In this document: in pieces, positions 29,123-40,551 of the stretch
How positions within the stretch are numbered: the stretch's first letter is position 1
How the letters are laid out: the number at the start of each line of letters is the position of its first letter
NCBI GenBank assembly: GCA_016713725.1
Contig: JADJOO010000009.1
Location: forward strand, 62,001-126,000
Length of the DNA: 64,000 nucleotides
Source: Pseudomonadota bacterium
GTDB lineage: Bacteria > Pseudomonadota > Gammaproteobacteria > Steroidobacterales > Steroidobacteraceae
Direction of reading: 5' to 3'
Notes under the pieces: model-generated
Told to the model about the DNA's origin: nothing
Seen by the model: only the letters and a program-made list of their open reading frames with translations
Databases searched by the model: none
Translations under genes and position numbers: made by a program

Positions 29123-29875
29123 TCAACCTGCGCCAGCGCAGATCCGTGCGAACTCGTCCGCCTTGAGCGACGCCCCGCCGACGAGTCCGCCGTCGATATC
29201 GGGCATCGCGAACAGTTCCTGGGCGTTGGAGGCCTTGACGCTTCCGCCGTACAGGATCCTGACCGATCCGCCTATTGTAGCATCCCGTTCCGACACCTTG
29301 GCACGAATCATCGCGTGCACTTCCTGGGCCTGCTCCGGCGAAGCCGTGCGGCCCGTGCCGATCGCCCAGACCGGCTCGTAGGCGATGACCGCCTTGGCCA
29401 GCGCCTGGACCCCGGACACGGCCAGGACGGCCTCGAGCTGGCGGGAGACGACACTGGTCGTCTGGTCGCCCTCGCGCTCTTCCAGGGTTTCACCCACGCA
29501 GAGCACCGGCACCAGCGACTGGGCCTGGGCCGCCACGAATTTGCGCGCGACGAGCGCGTCACGCTCTCCGAACAGTTGGCGACGCTCCGAGTGACCGACC
29601 AGCACGTAACGGCAGCCGACGTCCTTCAGCATTGCGGCGGACACCTCGCCCGTGAAGGCGCCCTGCGACTCCGCGCAGACCGACTGGGCGCCGAGCGCCA
29701 CGCCGGAATCCTTCAGCAGGCGACCAGTTTCCATGAGGTAGGGGAACGGCGGGCAAAGCAGGATTTCCGCAGCCTTTCCCGGCTGCAACAGATCGAGCAG
29801 ACCACTGACGAGACTCGCGTTTTCCGCGCGCGACCCGTGCATTTTCCAGTTGCCCGCGACGAGCGGCTGACGCAT
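29123..29875 (-). CDS. tpiA: Triosephosphate isomerase
   Basis: 250 aa, intact TIM barrel. Catalytic lysine in NWKMHG, histidine in VGHSERRQLFGE, glutamate in AYEPVWAIGTG (loop 6 follows) and phosphate-binding YGGSVKASNA. Interconverts dihydroxyacetone phosphate and glyceraldehyde-3-phosphate in glycolysis and gluconeogenesis. Upstream of secG, 42-base gap. Confidence 0.96.
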   Translation of the reverse strand: MRQPLVAGNWKMHGSRAENASLVSGLLDLLQPGKAAEILLCPPFPYLMETGRLLKDSGVALGAQSVCAESQGAFTGEVSAAMLKDVGCRYVLVGHSERRQLFGERDALVARKFVAAQAQSLVPVLCVGETLEEREGDQTTSVVSRQLEAVLAVSGVQALAKAVIAYEPVWAIGTGRTASPEQAQEVHAMIRAKVSERDATIGGSVRILYGGSVKASNAQELFAMPDIDGGLVGGASLKADEFARICAGAG

Positions 29876-29987
29876 GGCTGAACTACCCCCAGAAACGGTG
29901 AGCGATCCCGGCCCATGACGGCCGGCCGCGAAAGGCGCGCGATCTTAGCGGCGGGTCCGGGTTAAAGCAATGCGGAACGGCTGCCAC

Positions 29988-31319
29988 TCAGATGGCCGTG
30001 CGCACGACATCCGCGAGTTCATTGGCGTATCGGGACGCGACCGCTTCTTCCTCAGCCTCGATCATGACGCGGACCACCGGCTCCGTACCGGACGCCCGCA
30101 GTACCACCCGCCCGGTCGACCCGAGGCCCTCCTCGACGCGCCTGACGGCGTCCTGGATGACCCGCGACTGCGTCGGATCGATGCGTTCCTTGACGCGGAC
30201 GTTGATCATCACCTGCGGGAACTTCGGCATGCCTGCAACGAGTTCGGCCAGCGGCCGGCCCGTTCGCTTCATCACGGCCAGCACCTCGAGGGCACTGATC
30301 AGGCCGTCGCCCGTCGTCGTGCGATCGAGGCACAGCAGGTGACCGGACGTTTCACCGCCGAGCACGCCGCCGTGCTCCTTGAGCATGGCCAGCACGTAGC
30401 GGTCGCCGACCTGCGTGCGCAGGAACTCCACGCCCTCGGCTCGCAGCTTCTGCTCGAGCCCCAGGTTGCTCATCACCGTGCCGACCACCGGCCCCTGCAG
30501 CGTGCCTGCACGCTTGCGATCGGAGGCGATGACGTACAGCAGCTGATCGCCGTCTGCGATGCGACCGAGGTGATCGACCATCACCAGCCGGTCGCCATCA
30601 CCGTCGAGCGCGATGCCGACGTCCGCGTGCACGCCCGACACCGTCGCCTGGATCAGCTCGGGTGACGTGGAACCGCAGCGCAGGTTGATGTTGCGGCCGT
30701 TCGGTGAGCAGCCGAGCGGGATGATCTCGGCGCCGAGGTCGGTGAGGACTCGCGGCGCCACTTTGTAGGCCGCTCCGTTCGCGCAGTCGATGACCACCTT
30801 GAGTCCCGACAGGTCGGTGCCTTGAGGCAGCACCGACATGCAGAACTCCTGGTACAGGACGCGCGACTTGTCGACGCGCGTTGCCTTGCCGAGATGGATC
30901 GATTCGCGCGTGAGGGCCGGCTCGTCCAGGTACGCCTCGATCTGTTCCTCGAGTTCATCCGACAGCTTGCTGCCGTGCTCGTCGAAAAACTTGATGCCGT
31001 TGTCTTCGTACGGGTTGTGCGAGGCGCTGATCACCACGCCGAACCTGCAACCGGACTTCCGGGCCATGTACGCGATGCCGGGCGTGGGCAGCGGACCGAT
31101 CAGGCTCACGTTGACGCCGGCAGCGATGAAACCCGCTTCGAGCGCTGCTTCGAACATGTAGCCGGAAAGGCGCGTGTCCTTGCCGACCAGTGCGGTGCCG
31201 CCATCGGGCGCGAGCACGCGGGCCGCGGCGCTCGCAAGCCGCAGAGCGAACTCGACCGTCATGGGTTCCTGGCCGACCCGCCCGCGCACGCCATCGGTGC
31301 CGAAATATTTCCTGGCCAT
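29988..31319 (-). CDS. glmM: Phosphoglucosamine mutase
   Basis: 443 aa, intact. Starts MARKYFGTDGVRG (an upstream in-frame Met is disfavoured; GAGGAG lies about 9 bases before this ATG). Catalytic phosphoserine loop ISASHNPYEDNGIKFF, metal-binding DGDGDR, sugar-binding GETSGH and phosphate-binding RASGTEPVVRVM. Converts glucosamine-6-P to glucosamine-1-P for peptidoglycan and LPS synthesis. Downstream of folP, as in most gammaproteobacteria. Confidence 0.96.
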   Translation of the reverse strand: MARKYFGTDGVRGRVGQEPMTVEFALRLASAAARVLAPDGGTALVGKDTRLSGYMFEAALEAGFIAAGVNVSLIGPLPTPGIAYMARKSGCRFGVVISASHNPYEDNGIKFFDEHGSKLSDELEEQIEAYLDEPALTRESIHLGKATRVDKSRVLYQEFCMSVLPQGTDLSGLKVVIDCANGAAYKVAPRVLTDLGAEIIPLGCSPNGRNINLRCGSTSPELIQATVSGVHADVGIALDGDGDRLVMVDHLGRIADGDQLLYVIASDRKRAGTLQGPVVGTVMSNLGLEQKLRAEGVEFLRTQVGDRYVLAMLKEHGGVLGGETSGHLLCLDRTTTGDGLISALEVLAVMKRTGRPLAELVAGMPKFPQVMINVRVKERIDPTQSRVIQDAVRRVEEGLGSTGRVVLRASGTEPVVRVMIEAEEEAVASRYANELADVVRTAI

Positions 31320-31385
31320 CTGCTGCTTGCTCCTCGCCGTGACGCGTTCGACGCCGCTGGCGCCAACTGGCTTCAAGTCGTATTG

Positions 31386-32222
31386 CTATCTCGTTTCACG
31401 CCCGTGCAGCGCGACCGCCACTTTGACCGCGTCGACCGTGGCGGCGACGTCGTGCACGCGGATGATCGACGCCCCGGCCTGCACCGCAAACGCGGCCGCG
31501 ACGGCGCTACCAACCACCCGTTCCGGGGCTGGCCGACCCGTCATGATACCGATGACCCCCTTGCGCGAGACGCCGATCAGCAGCGGGTAGCCCAGATCCG
31601 TGAACGCGCGCTGGTTTCGCAGCAGCTCGACGTTGTGCTGGTAAGTCTTGCCGAACCCGATGCCGGGATCGATGCAGATCGAGTCGTCCGCGATGCCTGC
31701 TTCTCTGCAGGCGCCGGCGCGCGCAAGCAGAAACCCGCGGACCTCGGCGACGACGTCGGCGTAGCGTGGATCAGCCTGCATGGTTGCCGGCTCGCCCTGC
31801 ATGTGCATCACGCAGACCGCGGCGTCCGCTGCCGCCGCAGCTGCGAGTGCGCCCGGCATGCGCAACGCGCGAATGTCGTTCACGAGGTGCGCGCCGGCAC
31901 GCAAGGCGGCCGTGATCACTTCGGGTTTGCTGGTGTCGACGGAAAGCACGACGTCAGCGCGGGTTGCGAGGGCTTCGATCACCGGCACGACGCGATCGAT
32001 TTCCTGTTGCACGCCAACCGCCGCCGCACCCGGTCGCGTCGACTCGCCGCCGACGTCGACGATGGCGGCACCCTCCTCGACCATGCGCAATCCGGCCGCG
32101 ATTGCAGCCTGTCGTTCGAAGTGCAGACCGCCGTCCGAGAACGAGTCTGGCGTGACATTGAGGATGCCCATGACGGCAGGGACGTCGAGGGCCAGCGATC
32201 GGTCACGGCAGCGGAGCAGCAT
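31386..32222 (-). CDS. folP: Dihydropteroate synthase
   Basis: 278 aa from the ATG at 32222 (MLLRCRDRS); earlier in-frame starts fall inside the G-rich repeat and are not credible. Motifs: MGILNVTPDSFSDGG, VDVGGESTRPGA, SVDTSKP, VNDIRAL, DPGIGFGKT and the sulfonamide-site region LIGVSRKG. Condenses pABA with dihydropterin pyrophosphate in folate synthesis. The 5' end directly abuts a G-rich inverted repeat, and a terminator separates it from ftsH, so it probably has its own promoter. Confidence 0.95.
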   Translation of the reverse strand: MLLRCRDRSLALDVPAVMGILNVTPDSFSDGGLHFERQAAIAAGLRMVEEGAAIVDVGGESTRPGAAAVGVQQEIDRVVPVIEALATRADVVLSVDTSKPEVITAALRAGAHLVNDIRALRMPGALAAAAAADAAVCVMHMQGEPATMQADPRYADVVAEVRGFLLARAGACREAGIADDSICIDPGIGFGKTYQHNVELLRNQRAFTDLGYPLLIGVSRKGVIGIMTGRPAPERVVGSAVAAAFAVQAGASIIRVHDVAATVDAVKVAVALHGRETR

Positions 32223-32230
32223 GAAGAAGC

Positions 32231-32382
32231 GGTTAGGGGTTAGGGGATAGGGGATAGTCGGAAGGATCATCGCAGCATTCGGCTCAGCCGATGAATTGCA
32301 GGCGCCAGGAATTGCAGCCAAAAAGGAAAGGGCGGCAATGCCGCCCTTCCGACTAACCCCTATCCCCTAACCCCTAACCCCT
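32231..32382. repeat. G-rich inverted repeat, locus 1 (folP-ftsH gap)
   Basis: Left arm 32231-32265: TTAGGGG, TTAGGGG, ATAGGGG units ending GATAGTCGGAAGG. Right arm 32344-32382 is nearly its exact reverse complement (CCTTCCGACTAACCCC, then TATCCCC and CTAACCCC units). The 78-base interior holds the ftsH terminator hairpin. The arms could pair over about 35 bp, and the G-rich strand could instead form a G-quadruplex. The same unit recurs at two other loci in this window. Confidence 0.8.
32320..32348 (-). terminator. Rho-independent terminator of ftsH
   Basis: Stem AAGGGCGGC / GCCGCCCTT (9 bp) with a 3-nt loop, followed on the minus strand by TTCCTTTTT. It lies 38 bases after the ftsH stop, inside the interior of the G-rich inverted repeat. 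Confidence 0.8.
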
Positions 32383-32385
32383 TCC

Positions 32386-34311
32386 CTAGTGCTGCGGGGC
32401 AGGTCGTCCCGACGGCGCGTCGCCTTCCCCGCCGCGCGTCGGCCGCGGACGGACGTCGGGCGGCGAACCCGGGTGGGGGTCTTCCCAATCGGCCGGCGGC
32501 TTCGGCTCGCGGCCCTGCATGATGTCGGCGATCTGGGAATCGTCGATCGTTTCGTACTTGATCAGCGCCTCGGCCATCTTGTGCAGTTTCTCGATGTCGC
32601 GCTCGAGAATGGTCTTGGCACGCTGGAAGTTCGAGTCGATGAGGACGCGGATCTCCTCGTCGATCACGTGCGCGGTGACGTCGGACACCTGCTTGTGCTG
32701 CGTGACGCTGCGGCCGAGGAACACTTCGCCCTCGTCCTCCGCATACGTCTGCGGGCCAAGCTTGTCCGAGAGGCCCCACTTCGTGACCATGCTGCGGGCG
32801 ATCTCGGTCGCGCGTTCGATGTCGTTCGAAGCACCCGTGGTGACGTACTCCGGCCCGAAGACGATTTCTTCCGCGACGCGGCCGCCGAACAGCGTCGCAA
32901 TGCGGCTCTCGAGCCGGCGCTTGCTGGTGCTGTAGCGATCCGCTTCAGGCAGGAACATCGTGATGCCGAGCGCGCGGCCGCGCGGGATGATCGAGACCTT
33001 GTACACCGGGTCGTGGTCGGGGACGTTGAGGCCCACGATCGCGTGCCCGGCTTCGTGGTAGGCGGTGAGCTTCTTCTCGTTGTCGTCCATGACCATGGAT
33101 TTGCGCTCGGCGCCCATCATGATCTTGTCCTTGGCGCGCTCGAACTCCTCCATCGTGACGGTGCGGCGGTTCGCGCGAGCCGCGAACAACGCGGCCTCGT
33201 TGACGAGGTTGGCGAGGTCGGCGCCCGAGAAGCCCGGCGTGCCGCGCGCAATGATCGAGGGTTTCACGTCCTCGGCCAGCGGCAGCTTGCGCATGTGTAC
33301 CTTGAGGATCTGCTCGCGTCCGCGCACGTCCGGCAGCGGCACGACGACCTGGCGGTCGAAGCGGCCCGGGCGCAGCAGCGCGGGGTCGAGCACGTCGGGA
33401 CGGTTGGTGGCCGCGATGACGATGACGCCCTCATTGCCTTCGAAACCGTCCATCTCGACGAGCAGCTGGTTCAGCGTCTGCTCGCGCTCGTCGTGACCGC
33501 CGCCAAGACCGGCGCCGCGATGGCGGCCGACCGCGTCGATCTCGTCGATGAAAATGATGCAGGGCGCCTGCTTCTTGGCCTGCTCGAACATGTCGCGGAC
33601 GCGCGAAGCACCCACGCCGACGAACATTTCAACGAAGTCCGAACCGGAAATGGTGAAGAACGGCACATTGGCTTCGCCGGCAATCGCCTTGGCGAGCAGC
33701 GTCTTGCCGGTGCCGGGCGAACCCACCATCAGCACGCCGCGCGGAATCTTGCCGCCGAGGCGCTGGAACTTGCCCGGGTCCTTGAGGAAGTCGACGATCT
33801 CGGAGACTTCTTCCTTGGCTTCGTCGACGCCCGCAACGTCCGCGAACGTGACGGTGACCTGGTCTTCATTGAGCAGACGCGCCCGGCTCTTGCCGAACGA
33901 CATCGCCCCGCGACCGCCCGCTCCGCCCTGCATCTGGCGCATGAAGTACACCCAGACGCCGATCAGCAGCAGGATCGGGAACGACGAGATGAACAACTGC
34001 ATGAGGAACGACTGGCGTTCCGGCGGCGCGGCGCTGAAGGTAACGCCGCTCTTCTGCAGCGTGCCGATCAGTGCCGAGTTGTCCGTCTCCGGGTTGTAGA
34101 CGACGAACTGCTCGCCGCTCGAGCGCAGTCCGCTGATCTTGTCGCCGGAGAAGGTGACCTGGGAGACGCTGCCGTCCTTGACGTGGGTCAGGAACGAGGA
34201 ATAAGGCATCTCCTGCACGACTTGCCCGCGCGAGCTGAAATTGCTCACCACCGTGGCGAGCACCACGGCGATTACGACCCACAGGACGACATTCTTGGCC
34301 AAATCGTTCAC
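32386..34311 (-). CDS. ftsH: ATP-dependent zinc metalloprotease FtsH
   Basis: 641 aa, intact. Two N-terminal membrane helices (about 7-23 and 100-120) flank a periplasmic domain. Then an AAA+ module: Walker A VGSPGTGKT, Walker B IIFIDEIDAVG, second region of homology TNRPDVLDPALLRPGRFDR. The zinc protease motif is HEAGH at about residue 418 with a distal Asp. Degrades membrane proteins, sigma-32 and LpxC in relatives. Immediately downstream of rlmE. The C-terminal tail is Pro/Arg/Glu-rich, ending against a G-rich repeat. Confidence 0.96.
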   Translation of the reverse strand: MNDLAKNVVLWVVIAVVLATVVSNFSSRGQVVQEMPYSSFLTHVKDGSVSQVTFSGDKISGLRSSGEQFVVYNPETDNSALIGTLQKSGVTFSAAPPERQSFLMQLFISSFPILLLIGVWVYFMRQMQGGAGGRGAMSFGKSRARLLNEDQVTVTFADVAGVDEAKEEVSEIVDFLKDPGKFQRLGGKIPRGVLMVGSPGTGKTLLAKAIAGEANVPFFTISGSDFVEMFVGVGASRVRDMFEQAKKQAPCIIFIDEIDAVGRHRGAGLGGGHDEREQTLNQLLVEMDGFEGNEGVIVIAATNRPDVLDPALLRPGRFDRQVVVPLPDVRGREQILKVHMRKLPLAEDVKPSIIARGTPGFSGADLANLVNEAALFAARANRRTVTMEEFERAKDKIMMGAERKSMVMDDNEKKLTAYHEAGHAIVGLNVPDHDPVYKVSIIPRGRALGITMFLPEADRYSTSKRRLESRIATLFGGRVAEEIVFGPEYVTTGASNDIERATEIARSMVTKWGLSDKLGPQTYAEDEGEVFLGRSVTQHKQVSDVTAHVIDEEIRVLIDSNFQRAKTILERDIEKLHKMAEALIKYETIDDSQIADIMQGREPKPPADWEDPHPGSPPDVRPRPTRGGEGDAPSGRPAPQH

Positions 34312-34376
34312 TTCCTGACCTCGGATAAGCCTGATCTGCGGCGCGCATCGTGCGCGCTCTTACGGCCGAATTCACA

Positions 34377-35003
34377 CTACACCAATCGATACCCGCGTGC
34401 CAGAACGTACACTTCGGCACTGCGCGCCCTCGACGCTTTCGGCTTGCGCAACTTGACGACGTCAAAGCGTTCGCGCAGCTGCGAAACGAGCGGCTGGAAG
34501 CCCCGCCCCTGGAAGACCTTGGCGAGGAAATCGCCCCCGGGACGCAAAGTCCGACCGGCGAAATCGACCGCAAGTTCCACCAGCTGCATCGACCGGTCGT
34601 GGTCCACGTCCGCAATGCCCATCATGTTGGGGGCTATGTCGGACATGACAAGGTCGACTTTGGTCGGGCCGACCATGGCGAACAGTTGCTCGAGCACGGC
34701 ATCGTCATTGAAGTCACCCTGCAGGAATTCCACCCCCGGGATGGCCGGCATGTCGAGGATGTCCATGGCAATGATCCGCCCCTTGCCATCCAGCAGCCGC
34801 TTCGCGTACTGGCTCCAACTGCCGGGGGCCGCCCCCAGGTCGACGATGGTCATCCCCGGTCGCAGGATCCGGTCGGATTTCTGGATTTCCTCGAGCTTGT
34901 AGACCGCCCGCGAACGCCAGCCCTCTTCCCGGGCCCGCTTCACGTACGGGTCGGACTCGTGCTCGGCGAGCCAGGCGGCGGAGGATTTGGTGCGCTTTGC
35001 CAA
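34377..35003 (-). CDS. rlmE: 23S rRNA (uridine-2552-2'-O)-methyltransferase
   Basis: 208 aa, intact RrmJ/FtsJ. SAM-binding VDLGAAPGSWSQYA, catalytic K-D-K-E tetrad visible as K (RSRAVYKLEEI), D (VMSDIAPN), K (FLAKVFQG) and E (SAEVYVLA). Methylates U2552 in the A-loop. Heads the rlmE-ftsH pair; its start codon lies at the edge of G-rich repeat locus 2, which fills the whole divergent promoter region with yhbY. Confidence 0.95.
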   Translation of the reverse strand: MAKRTKSSAAWLAEHESDPYVKRAREEGWRSRAVYKLEEIQKSDRILRPGMTIVDLGAAPGSWSQYAKRLLDGKGRIIAMDILDMPAIPGVEFLQGDFNDDAVLEQLFAMVGPTKVDLVMSDIAPNMMGIADVDHDRSMQLVELAVDFAGRTLRPGGDFLAKVFQGRGFQPLVSQLRERFDVVKLRKPKASRARSAEVYVLARGYRLV

Positions 35004-35253
35004 GGGGATAGGGGTTGGGGTTGGGGGTTAGTCGGAAAGGGGTTAGGGGATGGGAGGTTGGGGATAGTCGGAAGTGCGCGTTTCGCACCAATGGTTGAAG
35101 TCGATTCCCGGCCGATAAATGTCAAATTCGTGCGAATTTCTTTTTGCTCAGGGATGATAGCGACGCTTGAGGTGCAGCCACACCGGACCGACTAACCCCC
35201 CTAACCCCCTATCCCCTTTCCGACTATCCCCAACCCCAACCCCTAACCCTTCC
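35003..35253. repeat. G-rich repeats, locus 2 (rlmE/yhbY divergent region), four copies
   Basis: Two direct copies (35003-35037 and 35038-35074), each a run of GGGG units (ATAGGGG, TTGGGG, TTAGGGG) ending in TTAGTCGGAA or GATAGTCGGAA. They are mirrored by two inverted copies (35186-35216 and 35217-35253) of CCGACTAACCCC/CCGACTATCCCC type. The set forms a head-to-head palindrome with about 110 bases between pairs. It occupies almost the whole intergenic space where the rlmE-ftsH and yhbY promoters must lie. Confidence 0.8.
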
Positions 35254-35261
35254 TCGTCCCC

Positions 35262-35558
35262 ATGCTGTCCGACGCCCAACGCAAATACCTCCGCCGCCTT
35301 GGCCACGACCTGAACCCGGTGGTCCTGGTCGGCAACTCCGGGCTCGGCCCGAGCCTGGTGGCGGAAATGGACGGAGCGCTGGCTCACCACGAGCTGGTCA
35401 AGGTGCGGGCACGGGGGGGTGATCGCAAGGCACGGGACGGGGTGCTGGCCGAACTGGCAGCCGCGACGCGCTCTGAGATCGTCCAGCGCATCGGTCACGT
35501 CGCCTTGTTCTACCGGGCCAATCTCGAGAAGTCGACGATCCTCCTGCCGGACGCGTAA
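35262..35558 (+). CDS. yhbY: CRM-domain ribosome assembly RNA-binding protein YhbY
   Basis: 98 aa, intact. CRM fold with LSDAQRKYLRRLGHDLNPVV, the GxxG loop VGNSGLGPS and ELVKVRARGGDR. Binds pre-50S particles. Divergent from rlmE, as in most gammaproteobacteria; convergent with greA. Confidence 0.93.
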   Translation: MLSDAQRKYLRRLGHDLNPVVLVGNSGLGPSLVAEMDGALAHHELVKVRARGGDRKARDGVLAELAAATRSEIVQRIGHVALFYRANLEKSTILLPDA

Positions 35559-35640
35559 AACCGTGCCGGCAGTGTGAGGTCACGGGTCCCTGCCCGGCAT
35601 CGAACTTCCAGATCGCGCCGATAGACGGCGTGAATGATCC

Positions 35641-36110
35641 CTACTCGTAGCGAACGGTCACGATTTCGTACGAGCGGGTGCCACCCGGCACGGCCACATG
35701 AACCTCGTCCCCGGCTGACTTGCCGACCAGCGCCCGCGCGATCGGCGACGTGATCGAGATCAGGTTGAGGCGGATGTCGGCTTCCTGCTCGCCGACGATC
35801 TGGTAGACGACTTCCTCGCCAGCTGCCGTTTCGAGGTGCACCGTGGCGCCGAAAACCACCTTGTCGGTCCTCGGCAGGGTAGAAACGTCGATGATGTGCG
35901 AGTGCGAGAGCTCGTGCTCGAGCTCGTTGATCCGCCCCTCGCAGAAGCTCTGCTGCTCGCGGGCCGCGTGATACTCCGCATTCTCGCTCAGGTCGCCATG
36001 GGCGCGCGCCTCGGCGATCGCCTGGATGATGCGCGGCCGCTCGACCTGCTTGAGCCGTTTGAGCTCCTCACGCAGGCGCTCAGCACCCTTAGAAGTCATA
36101 GGCTTACGCG

Positions 36111-36114
<4 letters not shown>
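35641..36114 (-). CDS. greA: Transcription elongation factor GreA
   Basis: 157 aa, intact. N-terminal coiled coil with the catalytic acidic tip (RAHGDLSENAEYHAAREQQ) that enters the RNA polymerase secondary channel, then an FKBP-like C-terminal domain (ISITSPIARALVGKSAGDEV). Start ATG 36114 (MTRKPMTSKG) chosen by alignment with E. coli and because it overlaps the carB stop as ATGA. Rescues backtracked polymerase by stimulating RNA cleavage. Confidence 0.95.
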
Positions 36115-39339
<3,225 letters not shown>

Positions 39340-39359
39340 GCGGGCGGGGACTCCTGCGA

Positions 39360-40178
39360 TCAGACCGTCTTGCGCATCGGCACGGTGCCCGCCTTGCGCA
39401 GCATGGATTCGACGAATTGCGCGAACAGCGGCACGAGGTCGCGCGGACCCGGGCTCGCCTCGGGGGTGGCCCTGGAAGCTGAACGCCGGGCGATCGACGC
39501 AGGTGCGCCGAAGTCTGCGCCGGCACGACCGTCATGCGGCAGCCGTGGTCGGCGAGCAGGCGCAGGATGTTGCGCTTGATGCCGAAGTCGTAGGCCACGA
39601 CGTGCAGGCGCTGGCCGGCCCGGCGACCCGGACCCTGTTCCAGCGACCAGTTCGTGCCCTCGTTCCACTGGTAGACCCGATCGGTGCAGACGACCTTGGC
39701 AAGGTCCATGCCCTTGAGGCCCGGGAAGCGGCGTGCCGCCTCGATCGCGAGGTCGGGGCGCAGCGCGGCATCGCCGCTGGCGATGCAGCCGGCCTGCGCC
39801 CCCTTGTCGCGCAGGATGCGCGTCAGCTTGCGGGTGTCGATCTCGGCGACGGCAACCGTATTCCGGCGACGCAGGAACTCCGGCAGGGATTCGGTGGCGC
39901 GCCAGCTGGAGTGCAGCAACGGCAGGTCGCGGATCACGAGACCGGCGGCGTGGACGAGACTCGACTCGTGATCGTCCGGGATTGGTGCCGGTGTTGCCGA
40001 TGTGCGGGTAGGTCAGTGTGACGATCTGCCGGGAATACGACGGGTCGGTCAGGATTTCCTGGTAGCCCGTCATGGCGGTGTTGAACACCACCTCGCCGGT
40101 CGACGTGCCGGCGGCGCCGATGGAAACGCCGCGAAACACAGTGCCGTCCTCTAGAGCCAAGACAGCGGGTGTCGTCAC
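39360..40178 (-). CDS. carA: Carbamoyl-phosphate synthase small subunit, frameshifted and internally deleted
   Basis: Starts MTTPAVLALEDGTVFRG; N-terminal domain reads to YPHIGNTGTNP, then continues in other frames (LPEFLRRRNTVAVAEIDTRK; GLKGMDLAKVV; VVAYDFGIKRNILRLLADHG). After MTVVPAQTSA the sequence jumps straight to DRPAFSFQGHPEASPGPRD. In E. coli CarA about 118 residues separate these points, including the catalytic Cys motif GICLGHQ and the QNHGFAV region. The locus is 819 bases, about 115 codons short of normal. As written the glutaminase cannot hydrolyse glutamine, though CarB could still use ammonia. Either a real deletion or an assembly collapse. Confidence 0.88.
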   Translation of the reverse strand: MTTPAVLALEDGTVFRGVSIGAAGTSTGEVVFNTAMTGYQEILTDPSYSRQIVTLTYPHIGNTGTNPGRSRVESRPRRRSRDPRPAVAALQLARHRIPAGVPASPEYGCRRRDRHPQADAHPARQGGAGRLHRQRRCRAAPRPRDRGGTPLPGPQGHGPCQGRLHRSGLPVERGHELVAGTGSGSPGRPAPARRGLRLRHQAQHPAPARRPRLPHDGRAGADFGAPASIARRSASRATPEASPGPRDLVPLFAQFVESMLRKAGTVPMRKTV

Positions 40179-40551
40179 GGGTACCTCCGGCGCAGCGATC
40201 AGTTACTAGCGCGTGCGACCGCCGCCGGGGTTGAGCTTTGCTCACTCCGGTGCAGATTTGTCTCACGGGCTAAGTACCGGATTCTACGCGAGCATGCCGG
40301 CGCTGTGCCACGCGCTCTTGCGCGGATGTCAGCGCCCGGTCCGGTTCTCCTTCCGGCGAGCGGAAAGGCAGACACGCTCGCCGGAAGGAGAACCGGACCG
40401 GGCGCTACACACCCTCCGACAACGCCGGCCTTCCGACCCGGCTCGTCCTGCCGAGATCGTGTCTGCCTTTCCGATCTCGGCAGGACGAGCCGGGTCGGAA
40501 GCCCATGCCTGCACCGTGCAACCGCTCCGGCCTGTCGGCCGAGGTGAGCGG
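40179..40551. other. dapB-carA intergenic region
   Basis: 373 bases without a gene between the dapB stop and the carA start, both on the minus strand. It holds the two long hairpins at 40331-40501 (listed separately). The segment from 40179 to 40330 would contain the carA promoter or leader; no clear -10/-35 or arginine-operator sequence was recognised by eye. Confidence 0.7.
40331..40501. repeat. Tandem perfect hairpins with mutually complementary loops
   Basis: Hairpin 1: arms 40331-40362 and 40375-40406 pair perfectly over 32 bp with a 12-nt loop GAAAGGCAGACA. Hairpin 2: arms 40430-40459 and 40472-40501 pair perfectly over 30 bp with a 12-nt loop TGTCTGCCTTTC. The two loops are exact reverse complements. 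The stems differ in sequence but keep complete pairing. So the two are inverted copies of one element with conserved loop and diverged, compensated stems. They follow dapB (51 bases past its stop) and precede carA. Confidence 0.9.

Noticed and set aside
32389..34902. 837-aa open frame on the plus strand
   Set aside because: Antisense to ftsH and rlmE; no protein-like motifs. The same applies to the plus-strand frames opposite carB (36129-38714), dnaK (42611-44677) and the molybdoenzyme (58456-60900).
32231..35253. CRISPR array
   Set aside because: The G-rich repeats are few, inverted rather than tandem with unique spacers, and no cas gene is present.
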